This document shows positions 19,627 through 30,051 of a stretch of 64,000 bases of DNA, in pieces. The first letter of the stretch is position 1, and each line of letters opens with the position of its first letter. Made by a program: the position numbers and the translations under genes. The stretch is from Pseudopithomyces maydicus. Taxonomy: Eukaryota > Ascomycota > Dothideomycetes > Pleosporales > Didymosphaeriaceae. The stretch spans positions 1,178,001 through 1,242,000 of the forward strand of contig JANTUC010000008.1 in NCBI GenBank assembly GCA_026873275.1, given 5' to 3'. The notes beneath the pieces are model-generated. The model saw only the letters and a list, made by a program, of their open reading frames with translations, ran no database searches and was not told where the DNA came from.

Positions 19627-22600
19627 CTAGAAAGTACCCACAACTCGTTTAACCATTCTCCTCGGGCCTTCACCAGAGAGTTGCACGCTACCTTCGAGCT
19701 CCGCCGCCTTGAGAACTTCCAGAAATTCTTGATTTTCCACCTGCTCTGTGGCGCCGTCGCGTATCTTCTTCACCAAATCACTCAGCCTCACATTCTGACC
19801 AGCACTGCTCAGATCATCAAGAGCACCTAGCACCGCACGCTTGAGATCTTCCTTTCTTCTCCGGTCACTCGTCGATGTGCCTTCTGTCAGGAGCGACATG
19901 TCGATCAAACCAGTACGTGCATCGGTAGCGGCCTGTTTCAAGGCAGACTTAATAAGACGTACAGCTTCGTGAACATCGTCGTCTGTGACGATCTCGCTCA
20001 GACGCATCTTAGCATGAGCTTCAGAAAGACGAATCATTGATTCGAGTTGACGGGTGGTAGCTGTGATGCGACGCTCTTGGGAACGAACATCAGAACCAAG
20101 CGCACGCATGGCAACATAGGCATCTACCAGAGCCCGTTGAGCCCCATCGGTGATCTTGGGATGTATGTTTGCGCGAGCATAAGAGATGTAGGCGGTGAGG
20201 AACTCCACCGGGAGCACCTCATTACGATTCGCGTGCTCGGGTGTGTCTTCAAGATACATACCGACCAAATGCTTTGCCAATCGACGGTCGGTCATTTCGT
20301 CAATACGATCAAGCACGAGGTAAACAAGATCAAAACGCGAAAGCAACGTTGGCGGAAGATCGATGTTCTGCGGTACCGGCAAGTTTACGTTGTATTTTGA
20401 TCCGATAGGATTTGCTGATGCGAGGATAGAAGTCCGAGCGTTCAACGTGGTAATGATTCCGGCCTTTGCAATGGACACAGTTTGCTGTTCCATGACTTCA
20501 TGGAGAACAGACCGTGTGGCATCGCTCATCTTGTCAAATTCGTCGATGCAACAGACACCTCCATCTGACAAAACCAATGCACCCGATTCCAGCACAAGTT
20601 GTCGAGTCTCTGGATCGCGAGTGATGTATGCTGTCAGACCAACGGCGGAAGAACCTTTACCAGAAGTATATACACCACGAGGGGCAATACGGTGAACGTA
20701 TTGGAGAATCTGCGATTTGGCTGTCGAGGGGTCACCGCACAGAAGCACGTTGATATCGCCTCTGTACTTAGGGCTACCACCTTTGTCGAAGGACTTGTTC
20801 GTGCCGCCGAAGAGCTGAAGCAGAATACCCTTCTTGACATCATCCATCTCGTAGATGCTGGGCGCGAGGGAGCGCGAGAGGAGCTCATAGATGTCTGGTC
20901 GCGCTGCAGTCGCTTTGATTTTAGCTTCTTCCTCTTCGGACACCTTACGAGTCTCTTCAGCGCTACCAGCAACATGTTCAGCCAACTCTTCCTCGATAGT
21001 AGATACGTCGATACCCATACGTCTTTTGTCGACCTTCTGAATGTGAAGCGCATCAACATAGGTCTTGAAAATATTCTTCACTGACCGTTGACGTGGGTTG
21101 ATGCGAACTTGATCGCTCTTAAAGATACCGGTGATTTCGACCCGATCACCAGCCTTGCAGACATCCACAAGCTCATCATACACACATAGAGAGACCGAAT
21201 GAGGCGTCTGCCCATCTGGGACACTGTCGGGAGTCTCCTGCAACTTGATGACCTGCTTATCCGCAAAGCCCGAACGATTGTGAACAATCTGCATGGAATT
21301 GGATGACTCGCAGACTGGACGAGGGCATCGAGTAGGCTCGGTGATCTTGCCACGGTCGATGTCTACCCTCACGGTGTGATTGCAAATAGAACATTTGAAG
21401 AAGGCTACAGCGAGTCAGCAGTTGATAATGAATAGCCCTTTGTGCTATCTTACCATCCTTCATATCTGGAATGATGGGTGTTGCCCGGATCACCAATCCT
21501 TTAACGCTCACAAGCTTGTCCATGTCTCCAGGGTTTAGATCCCGCAGGTTCACCGATTGATCCAAACCAAAAGGCCGGACACGGTATGTTTTTTGGTCGA
21601 CTTCCCTCACGAGATCTGGAATGTCAAGGGCTGCAGCTGCAGGCGAGGGCGCACCGGGAGTCGGAGCATCCGAGCTCAGCATGGGCGGTAGAGAGCTGGA
21701 GTCATGGCCTCGTTGTGGGCCTCGTTGAGCCTGAGACAGTTGGACTCGCAACTCTGCCATGCGCTTCTCTGCAAGCTCAATCATGGCATCTTTGACAGCC
21801 ACATCCATGAGTGGGATGATCTCGCTCGGGAAAGCCTGGAGTTGATGCCAGAGCTTCCGAGTTGGAGGGTAGGCTTTCAGGTTGCGGGCATCCAAGTTGA
21901 GAGGGGTGACGCCCATCTCGAGCATGGCTTTCATCATGTCGACGTACTCCTTGGCCATGGCTGGATCTTCCGCCGGCAAGCTAGCACCCTCTTCGAGTTG
22001 GCCATCCTGGATCAAGCGATACTTCCTTTGAAAGTTGAACAAGAAATCCTTCATGGCATTCATGGAATCCACGAGCGAAACGTTGGTGCCCCAAATGAAC
22101 CTCGAAGAATTTCCGCCAAGGACATCGGCGTCTGAGGTATCGGGATTGAGGTTAGAGAAGGTCGGGGCATCCGAGGGGCTTTCGACGGCCATGCCATTCT
22201 CGTCGACAAATAGCCTGCGGCGCCTAGCGGCAGAACTGGGCCCCAAGATGTCGGAGTGGATGTCGCTGCGGCGATTTCGTGCTGCTGTGTCGGTAGGGCC
22301 ACGAACGAACAGGGCACTGCTGCTGCTTCGAATGTCTGTGTTCTGGGCATGACGAGCACGGCCGGGACTGGAGCTGGAGGCATAGCGGATAGGAGAAGAA
22401 TCTTCGCATGTCAGTCAGTCAGTCAGTCGGGCAGGCAGGCAGGAGGCGTGGAGTATGGAGCACGGTGCACCAGCGAACTCACCTCCAATGGTAACGCCGC
22501 TTGCTTTGGGGGTAGCACCGCCGTCGCTCTCGTTGGCGGCGCCGGCGACGGATTGTGTCGCAGGAGAGGAGCGGAAGAAGAGAGGCGATTGCGTCGACGA

Positions 22601-22783
22601 GGCCTGCAGGCGACCGGCCCTCGGGGTTGCCGTCTGCCCGCGCTGGGACGCCTGCGAAGCCTCGGACTGCAGCTGGGCATCGGGCCCTTCAGGCGCCGGG
22701 CTGGAGGGGATTTGGGAATTTCGCGTGCTCCTGCGCGGGGTGGCCGAGGCACGCTGCGAGCGACGCTGTGCAGGGGAAGACAT
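19627..22783 (-). CDS. MCM4: DNA replication licensing factor MCM4
   Basis: Subunit of the MCM2-7 replicative helicase, acting in the nucleus. Three exons (22783-22483, 22401-21454, 21404-19627) are joined in phase 1 both times and encode 1008 residues. The first 120 or so residues are Ser/Gln/Arg-rich and disordered with many SP/TP sites, the kinase target region typical of MCM4. An MCM N-domain and a C4 zinc motif (CSIC...CPRPVC) follow around residues 420-447. The AAA+ core has Walker A GDPSTAKSQ near 640, Walker B CIDEFDKM near 710 and the arginine-finger motif LLSRFDLV near 770. The C-terminal winged helix ends the protein. It runs towards the hydrolase gene and shares a 357-bp promoter with the tubulin cofactor gene, in which an ACGCGT box is present. 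Confidence 0.96.
22411..22443. repeat. Tetranucleotide repeats inside MCM4 intron 1
   Basis: TCAG repeated about four times, then GGCA repeated three times, lie within the 81-nt first intron (22402-22482). Length changes here would alter intron length but not coding sequence. Confidence 0.8.
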
Positions 22784-22899
22784 GGCGACGACGACAGAGA
22801 GGCCTGGATGGAGAGCGCGTGTGGGCTTTCCGCGGCCTGGGACAACTGAGGAGGGGGTGGGGTGGGGGTGGTAGTGGTGGTGGTGGTGATGGAAAGGGG

Positions 22900-22905
22900 A
22901 CGCGT
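22900..22905. promoter_or_regulatory. MluI cell-cycle box (ACGCGT) upstream of MCM4
   Basis: ACGCGT, the core bound by MBF in yeasts at G1/S, lies 117 bp before the MCM4 start and 236 bp before the divergent tubulin cofactor start. Replication genes often carry it, but a 6-bp match alone is weak. Confidence 0.35.
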
Positions 22906-23140
22906 AGAGTGCTTTTCGCGCGTCCGCGTCGCTACAACGACGACGCGCCCGCAGTCAATCAGAGACCTGAACTAGGCATAGCGCGGGTGCAGGGTTGCGG
23001 GGTGACAATGCATTTTCATGGACAGTGGACGAGCCGTAAACACGAGACGGCAAGGCAGCAACCAAGTACAAAACATCCACTGAAAGCAGCCTTCGATTCT
23101 TCATACCTAGCTATCTGCCGTCTACCACCTACATCTCGAC

Positions 23141-23589
23141 ATGCCTCCGCCATCCAAGCTCGCCGTCGCCACGTCCTCACTCGTCCGATTGGTCAAGGAA
23201 GAAGCAAGCTACTACAAGGAGATGGAGCAGCAGGAGGCACGCATCAGAAAGCTAGAGGCCGGCAGCGACGACGAGAACGCCGAGTATCTCCTCAAGCAGG
23301 AGGTTTGCTACTTGTCCGCCACCCTGGTCCCCGCCAGAACTAACCGTGGCGTAGAAGCAAGGCCTGCAGGAGACCAAGAACGTCCTCCCGACCGTGCGCG
23401 CCAAGATCACAGACGCCCTGGAGAGACTCGAGGAACAGCTTGTGAGTAGTGTCCCGACTTCCGAACGCCGTGGCTGATTGCCCCCAGGAGGGCAGCAAGG
23501 ACGCTGGAAGCGAGGCTTCGACAGACGAGCTCACCAAGGCAAACGACGCGATCGAGAAGGCGAAGGAGGCTTTGCGCGAGTCCACGTGA
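23141..23589 (+). CDS. RBL2: Tubulin-specific chaperone A (tubulin cofactor A)
   Basis: Small helical chaperone that binds beta-tubulin released from the chaperonin and protects cells from excess beta-tubulin. Three exons (23141-23302, 23355-23441, 23488-23589) keep phase 0 and give 116 residues, the usual length. The sequence is almost entirely helical and charged: SSLVRLVKEEASYYKEMEQQ and RIRKLEAG in exon 1, TKNVLPTVRAKITDALERLE in exon 2 and ANDAIEKAKEALRES in exon 3. This is the three-helix bundle pattern of the TBCA family. It is cytoplasmic. It is divergent from MCM4 and convergent with the THO subunit gene, whose stop lies 158 bp away. Confidence 0.9.
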
Positions 23590-23746
23590 TGGCGAGGCGG
23601 AAGACGACTGCACCGAATATACCCAGTAACCAGTTTGAAATGTGTACGTACAATTGAAAGGATCAAGTTCCGGCCGAGACACCGCGCTATGCAAACCGAA
23701 AGGGTATCATTGAGAAATGAGCTGCTGCTGTAACTGCCCCTGCCGT

Positions 23747-24819
23747 TCATGATTCATCCATGCCTCCATTTCCATGCTCGGACCCTGAGTGCTCGCCCTC
23801 TTCCACGTCTTCTCCCTCTTCAATCTCCGAATCATCGGCTGCATTGCCTCCTGCCTCGGCCATCTCGCTATCCTCCCCAGCACCCGACGGCGCGGGTGAC
23901 GCACCCGCAGAAAGGGCCGACAGACGATCCTGTGGCGGGACCTTCAAGTTGTTGGACGGGTCTGCAGCCTGGCTGGCATGCACAGGCGTGAGGCCACCGT
24001 CCGGCCTAGGTGTTGCGGCATGGCTCAGGTCGCCTCTGGTGCTGGCTTCCTTGTCGTCGCCTTCGTCGTCACGCATGCCCTCCTTACGCTCGGCCTCTTC
24101 CTTCTCGTCCTTGATCATCTGCATCAAATTCATTGCCTCTGTTTCAATGCGGTTGAACTGGGTGCGGCGTTCGCTCCACGTTGTCTTCGCGCTCTGCACT
24201 TCCTGCTCCAGCTCGGCAATCTCCTGGTCCAGCTTTTCGTGCGCGACGGCCTGCTCGTCCCGCGGCTTCAACATTTTGTTGTTGGTGATCTTCTCAGTCA
24301 GTTCGTCGTACGTCTTGCGGACTGCCAGCGTCTCCTTGGCCTGCTGCAGGTCGACGTGCAGTTTCTGGATGTTCTGCCGCACGTGCTCCTGCTTCTCGGT
24401 GATCTTGACCTTGTCTTCGGCATAGCGCTCTCGCTCGTCGTGGTTAATGCCCGTGGTGAGCTCGAAGCGCAGCGTGGCGAAGTCGAGGAGCTCCAGCTCG
24501 TTCATGAGCTCTTTCCGCCATGCGTCGATCCTCGCTGCTTCTCTGGCTTGCTCATCGGCGGCGGGGGTGTCGGGGGCGGGGTGGGCAGTTGACGCGGCCG
24601 TGCTTCGGAGAGGACAATGTCATCGGGTCTGTTCTGGTCCTTGCTGGTGATGAGACGGTGTGCGATGCGGGAATACGGCCGCGATTCGACATTAAAGAGG
24701 CGTGAGACGTTGTGGAGCGCGTCTGTCGAGAGGTTAGAGAGAGCCACGCGGGACGGTTGAGGCACTGCCCTACCTTCATCTGCCTGGGGCAACAATGCCC
24801 ACAGATTGCTGGGTGCCAT
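23747..24819 (-). CDS. THOC7: THO complex subunit 7 (one-base frame break)
   Basis: Subunit of the nuclear THO/TREX complex that couples transcription to mRNA export. Exon 1 (24819-24774, MAPSNLWALLPQADE) joins 24722 in phase 1 by a 51-nt intron with a CTAAC branch-like site. Exon 2 reads VSRLFNVESRPYSRIAHRLI, then a Pro/Thr run, then changes frame to AREAARIDAWRKELMNELEL. It continues with LLDFATLRFELTTGINHDER and a long coiled coil, and ends in an acidic Ser/Glu-rich tail. The break needs one extra base, most simply in the C5 run at 24563-24567 (or the nearby C-runs up to 24580). No convincing intron fits. With it restored the protein would be about 340 residues. The N-terminal and coiled-coil parts match Tho7 in fungi. 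A sequence error is the likeliest cause. Confidence 0.82.
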
Positions 24820-24963
24820 GGTGTAGGCAACGTAGGCAACGGCGGTGCGCTGGTGGCCTGGCTTGGAAATGTGCTGGTCGTGGGTCGCTGACCCCAGCAG
24901 TTGACGGGCTTTTGTCGTCGCTGGTCGGAGCACACCCCTGCCTGGGCGCATAGGTCCCGTAGT

Positions 24964-24975
24964 CTAGGTACCTAG
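24964..24975. promoter_or_regulatory. 12-bp palindrome CTAGGTACCTAG in a divergent promoter
   Basis: Perfect palindrome in the 472-bp region between the starts of the THO subunit gene (minus) and the elongin A gene (plus). Related TACCTAGGTA and ACCTAGGT motifs occur at 32937-32946 and 33362-33369. The binding factor is unknown. Confidence 0.4.
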
Positions 24976-25291
24976 CCCAAAGCCTACCCGTGGGACGGAC
25001 GTCAGATCGTCGCCTATCACCGCCCCATGGCATGCGCCTTCACTTACTTGGCAATCAGCCGTTGAGTCCCGGCGTCTGTTCTTTCTTTCTTTCTTCGCTG
25101 CAGCGCCTCACCCCTCCGCCACCCGCATTCAAGAAACATCCACTCCGGCCACCCGTTGCAGCAGGCCGGCCCCAGTCACGCCCACGTCCCGCTGACGAAC
25201 AAAGGCAGTCCGCAAACGCACCGCTCGCATACAAAAACCCACCTCTGCTGCCCTCCTGCCTCCTGCCCAGTGGCCGGCACTCCGCGCCGCA

Positions 25292-26215
25292 ATGCCAGTC
25301 CCGAGCCTCTTTGCCTTGGCCAAAACCCGGCTGGTCCAGAACATCCACATGCTGGAAGACATAGGCGACATTCCCTACGCCTTCCTCGCCCCCGTTCTCC
25401 GCCAAATTCAGGTCCCCGACCAGCTCGCTCAGCTCGAGGCAAACTGCCCCCAGATCCAAGGCGAGACGGGCGAGATATGGCTCCGGCTCATCAAGCGCGA
25501 CATACCCGGCTGGGACAAGAAGCCGCACCAGCCACGCGATCCGAGGAACTGGGGCAAGGTCTACAAGAAGCTTAAGCACGATGCGGAGAAGGAAGCAGAG
25601 GCTCAACAGGAGGAGTTGCGCCAGAAGATGCAAGCGCTCAAAAAGGACAGACACGGCCACCAGACTACCATTGTGGATACCAAGTTCAATCTACCTGCTG
25701 CCGCGCGACGGCCAGCATGGTCCTTTGGGGGTGGAGCCAGATCAGGATGGGGTGATCCCGCGGCACCCAAGAAAACGGGCAAGGCTGCCTTCGATAAACT
25801 CAAGAGGGGCATGTACGACGCAAAGCGCGCTCGGCCAAAGGCGTCCATGGTCCCTCAGCACATACTAGATGAGAGGAAAACCACAGTAACGCAGGTGCCT
25901 GCCCGGATGGTCAGATTGGCAGAGCTAGAAGCCGCTACGCAAGCGCCAAAGCGGATGCTCGTCCCCAAGCCATCGTCGGCTTCTGCTATCGGAAGAAATG
26001 CGACAAGGAAGCCCATCATCAGACATGAACCCATGCCAAAACTTGGTGACGCTGCTCCAGAGAGGGCTGGGCGGCCGCGATTGCCCACTGGCCAGCAGTT
26101 CTCTGCTCCAAGACCTACTCCCAAGCCTCAACCGTCACTGTCTGCCCAGCCTCTCAAGAGAACACGGTCGATGCCTAGTTTCATGGTGGAACCAAAGCGG
26201 GTGAGAAGGAATTAA
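25292..26215 (+). CDS. ELA1: Elongin-A-like protein
   Basis: Substrate-binding subunit of an elongin-C/cullin E3 ligase that in yeast helps remove stalled RNA polymerase II. It is a single exon of 307 residues. Residues 1-100 match the elongin A core: LAKTRLVQNIHMLEDIGDIPY (BC-box region that contacts elongin C), then PYAFLAPVLRQIQVPDQLAQLE, an F-box-like segment. EIWLRLIKRDIPGW and PRNWGKVYKKL complete the core. The rest is basic, Pro/Ala/Lys-rich and likely disordered, with RARPKASMVPQHILDERKTT and a terminal KRVRRN that could be a nuclear signal. The start is the first ATG of the conserved block. It is divergent from the THO subunit gene. Confidence 0.88.
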   Translation: MPVPSLFALAKTRLVQNIHMLEDIGDIPYAFLAPVLRQIQVPDQLAQLEANCPQIQGETGEIWLRLIKRDIPGWDKKPHQPRDPRNWGKVYKKLKHDAEKEAEAQQEELRQKMQALKKDRHGHQTTIVDTKFNLPAAARRPAWSFGGGARSGWGDPAAPKKTGKAAFDKLKRGMYDAKRARPKASMVPQHILDERKTTVTQVPARMVRLAELEAATQAPKRMLVPKPSSASAIGRNATRKPIIRHEPMPKLGDAAPERAGRPRLPTGQQFSAPRPTPKPQPSLSAQPLKRTRSMPSFMVEPKRVRRN

Positions 26216-27052
26216 GCCCGACGCGAACTATCTTTACGAGTCATGAGCGGGCATTTGTTGGCGTTGGACCGCCAGGGGAAATGTATACCACCTATTGACA
26301 GAAATTGCATTGCGCGGCGTTATTGGACTTCATCAGAGGATTTTACTAAGACATCGTAAGACAGATGTGGTATAGACTATAGCGTGTCAATTTACATCAT
26401 CACTCGAACGATCCTGGTTACTTTGAGTGTACAAAACCTATGCAGCGGAACCAGTTGACAGCGGCAGCAAACGAAGTACCCGGCCATACGGGAGCCTCTT
26501 GGGGAAATTACTCGGCCTTTCTGTGCAAAATTTGCATCCACGTTGTGAGAATCTTGCCTTAACGGTGCCTAGGCAGGGGTTGCCAACGCTGCCTGTGTGC
26601 CTCAGGAACGTCTCAGGATGAACACCACGAGCGTCGATTGCGACAATCTACACCCCAACCGCATGACACACACGTAGTTCCCGCGATTTAATCGGGTGCT
26701 TGCCTCACCGCTGGCTCGAATAGCCAATCAAATATACATCTTACTTAGTTACGGTGCAGAAGCTTCCTTCAAAATGCGACAAGCGCTACGATTGAGCCAA
26801 GCTCGAGCGGGATGTAGACTTCGGGAAGAGTCTGTCCGCGCATCGACGGGACGGCACACAGTACAGTACGTGGAAACGTATAGCACCCCTCAAAAAGGCC
26901 GCTTCAGCCTGATTGCAATGGGCACGAGTACCCTCGCCATCAAAGTCGATCTTTACTTTCGTTAGCGCTCTGGAAGCTTGCTGCCAGCTGGTCTGGGAAT
27001 TTTTCAACAACTTCTTTCATTTTTGTTTCAAACGTGCAGAGGTTTCGGTAAT
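26216..27052. other. Intergenic, no gene seen
   Basis: 3' flank of the elongin A gene and promoter of the four-helix membrane protein gene. A GCCTAGGC palindrome is near 26567. No coding signal. Confidence 0.5.
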
Positions 27053-27912
27053 ATGGGATCCAAGGTCTTGTTCGCAATACTTCGAGTGTTGGTGGTGGTG
27101 ATAGCGGTGGGTGCTGTGGGCTTAGGAGCTTGGGGTAGGTTCGGGACTCAGCAAGAAGTATCATCAAGCTAATTACGCTGAAAGCCAAAACCATTATTCA
27201 TGACATTGAAGTTCGTGGGTTCATCATGTTAAATCTCGCCAACTTGCAATCACAAGATGATGACGCAGTATGGCGATCTTTCATGCGCACGGCTATAGAC
27301 CATCAGCTTCACATCTGGATCGCCATTGCTTCCGGCTCGTTCACAGCTCTCGCTACCCTTCTTGTTCTTCTCGGCTCCCAAATCCAGCGAATGCACCTAC
27401 CAACATTCTTCCTCTTGCCATTGGAGCTTCTCTCGTCCCTCAGCATGGCTACCGCCTTCGGCGCCACACTCTCTCTCGCTCTGAAATACCCTACTTCTTT
27501 GTTCAACCTCAACATATCCTCTGAGCTTGCTTCATTCGCTATGCTGTTGCCGTTGAGCCGTGCATATGCTATCGCAACCGGCGCGGGAATGTTTTTCGGG
27601 CTCACATCAACCATCTCCTTTTTGATTCGAACGATACATCGCGTGCGGGATTCGAAAGCGTGCAGTTTCGAGCCAACAACCAGTACGTTAGGTATGGGAC
27701 ATGGGTATCAAGTTCCGACTATTCGAGACTCAAAGGGGGACTTGGAAGTGCAGGATGAAGAAAAGGGATTGGTGGAGGCAGCGGCCGATATGGGGAGAGG
27801 CTCGGAACAGAGTAAAGAGGAATCCGTCCGCCAGCCGTTAGCTGTGGCAAAGAAGTTGGATGCAGTACATGTGAGACCGCATCGGCCGTGGAGTGAGATA
27901 CCGAAAATGTAG
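27053..27912 (+). CDS. Four-helix membrane protein, fungal family of unknown function
   Basis: Exon 1 (27053-27134) and exon 2 (27257-27912) are joined by a 122-nt GT-AG intron in phase 1 and give 245 residues. Exon 1 alone encodes one hydrophobic helix (FAILRVLVVVIAVGAVGLGA). Exon 2 adds three: IAIASGSFTALATLLVLLG, FFLLPLELLSSLSMATAFGA and the segment around AYAIATGAGMFFGLTSTISF. The C-terminal 90 residues are soluble and charged. A four-span layout with a cytoplasmic tail resembles fungal MARVEL-type proteins of the plasma membrane, but no diagnostic motif was seen. The second exon has an in-frame ATG at 27226, upstream of the acceptor, so an alternative unspliced start is possible. The spliced model is preferred because it adds a good first helix and keeps phase. 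Confidence 0.6.
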
Positions 27913-30051
27913 TTGGTACGACTGCATGCTCTGTACTTTGCAACAGGCTCCCAACTTGAAGATGGAACGGACGTCGACGCATGGCGTGATTCCCACCTGT
28001 TTCAGCATTTTGAGAAGACAAGTCAACAAGGAGACCGTTGTCACAGGACAAGTCTAATTTCATCGACAAAATGTCAGATGGATCTTTTGCACGCGCGACG
28101 ACCTGTAACTCGACTTCGTGCCGAGAGAACATCTACTTTCAACGAATAAACTTTGGCTGACAATACTGCCACTGCTCTGCTGCAGTAATGGCCTACTTAT
28201 CTTGTTATCATAGCCACATCATTTGAACTGGTTTAGCTCCAGGAGATACTTCTGAAGGTTACGTTGCAGTAATAGTTCTTGTATCCAAGATAATCGAATG
28301 CATTCATGATGGTTAGAGAAGAGAGATCCTCCAATTTCTACCAAAATTACTCGTTTTGTTCTATAGAGGTTTGTTACCTCTCTACGATCATCGCCGAGAA
28401 AGAACTAACATACTGGGTCTATGAGATGATTCCTACACACTAAAATAGAGCTTACTAGAACATATGTATATAAAGCGTTTGTAAAAACAAATCCAAGGAC
28501 GATTTTGGTGAATTCAACTGTGTTGTTGTTGTTGTCTATCTACACTTTATTCTTCAGTTTTTCCATTATCATTTGAACATAGACAAACCATCCCGACAAC
28601 AGCTAAGGCAAACCAGGCAAAAAGAAGAACCTGAATGATAGACTAAACATAAGAGTGTGAGTGCAATTGATGAGAGCGCGGAGAGCACGTTGGGACGGTA
28701 GCGGTAGATGGTCGGGTCTAGTACTTCCCCTCCTATTTACACTTGGCTTTTCAATCTTTTGAGAAGATAATTCGTATAGTTGAGCCACTTTAGGATAAAC
28801 ATTACTTCGTAAGTATACTAATTACTACATATGTACAGCAATTCACCAAGGGCATTTAAAGTAGAAGGCAATGGAAATTCATATAAAATCTCCCAGGGGA
28901 ACAGGTCACCAGGTGCGATCCATATGGAAATATGCCGGACAGCTCGAGATATAGACAATAGTACGGCTAAATCGAGGTGCCTTGCTAAATCTTTAAGCTT
29001 ATATCTGACATCATATTGAACGAACCACGCCAAGTATGTGCCCTCCCACCGATCGTTGCGATTCGATCTAATCCTACCCTAAGTCCCTTGTAACGCCACT
29101 TTCCTTTTTTTGCGTGCCTGCAGTTACAAGGTCAGGTTCATCTTTCTGATATCAATGCACCGCAATATTACCGGTGACATCCATGTAGACTGGCAGGTGA
29201 CTGCCGTCTGCGATACCCGTGGACCCGTGGACCAAATCCAATCACGGGAGCGGCCCGGTGGGTGTGACAAAGATCTATGCAGTAGTATAGCCGCCAGGAT
29301 CGCAACCGTGGGGTCTCGTTGTCGTGGGATGCTCGGCAACGTGACCAAAAACTTCTCGTATCGAATTCAATGGCAGTGACAATACGATTGCGATAACGAG
29401 GAGAATGCAACAAGCCTATTATCTATAACGCCACGCAATGCCATCTCTATCGCCTTCTCCTCTTCTCGTATCTAGGGTATCTTTGGTCTATAAGGTATCA
29501 AATCACTCTGCGTGCCGTATCCCACAACCCCAGTATAACAATTAGTATATCCTGATAAGTATGCCCGTTGCAGAAGATACCAGGCGGAGCGCGCTTGCCG
29601 CAAAAACAAATAAAGGCCCCGCGACTCCAGGTGCAAAAGGCAAGCTGGAATGAAAATTGAAAAAGACAGAACTCCAATCGCCTTATGAAGAATGAAAACC
29701 AACACCGGCCGCTCAGCGGCTTTCCACGCCGGCCCCAAGCAGCCGAAGCTGGCTACTGTTGGATGGTGAAGGTGTCCGCTGTGCGTTGTTGTGGCGTGCG
29801 CATGCGATTACGCGTGATTTGCTCCGCTTAGCCTTGGTGCTGCACTGCAACGTGTGAGCCAGGTCGGTGGAGCCGCGTAGATAATCGTGATTCGTGAAAG
29901 GAAACCCCAGAAGACCGTGTGCAATATGCAATACACATGGGTCGAATGTGGGAGCTCGTGTCCTTATGCTAATGCGAGAAATGGCTGCAGAGAATGCATG
30001 GAAGATGTGGGTGCATCGCGATCCGTGCGGACCGTAAGAGCGACTCCTCGA
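27913..30051. other. Gene-poor, partly AT-rich spacer (about 2.1 kb)
   Basis: Between two genes that converge. 28140-29100 is AT-rich, with poly-T tracts and a small hairpin AGAGGT...ACCTCT near 28367-28383. 29100-30050 is more balanced. No protein family, tRNA or terminal repeats were recognised. Confidence 0.5.

Noticed and set aside
22555..23343. 262-codon plus-strand frame opposite MCM4 exon 1
   Set aside because: Arg/Gly/Ala-rich shadow of the GC-rich MCM4 N-terminus; overlaps the promoter and tubulin cofactor exon 1 in another frame.
25055..25660. 201-codon minus-strand frame
   Set aside because: Antisense of elongin A exon; hydrophobicity comes from complementary Lys/Glu/Gln codons.
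28367..28383. Small hairpin AGAGGT...ACCTCT
   Set aside because: Six-base arms in AT-rich DNA are expected by chance; no T-run or gene end nearby.
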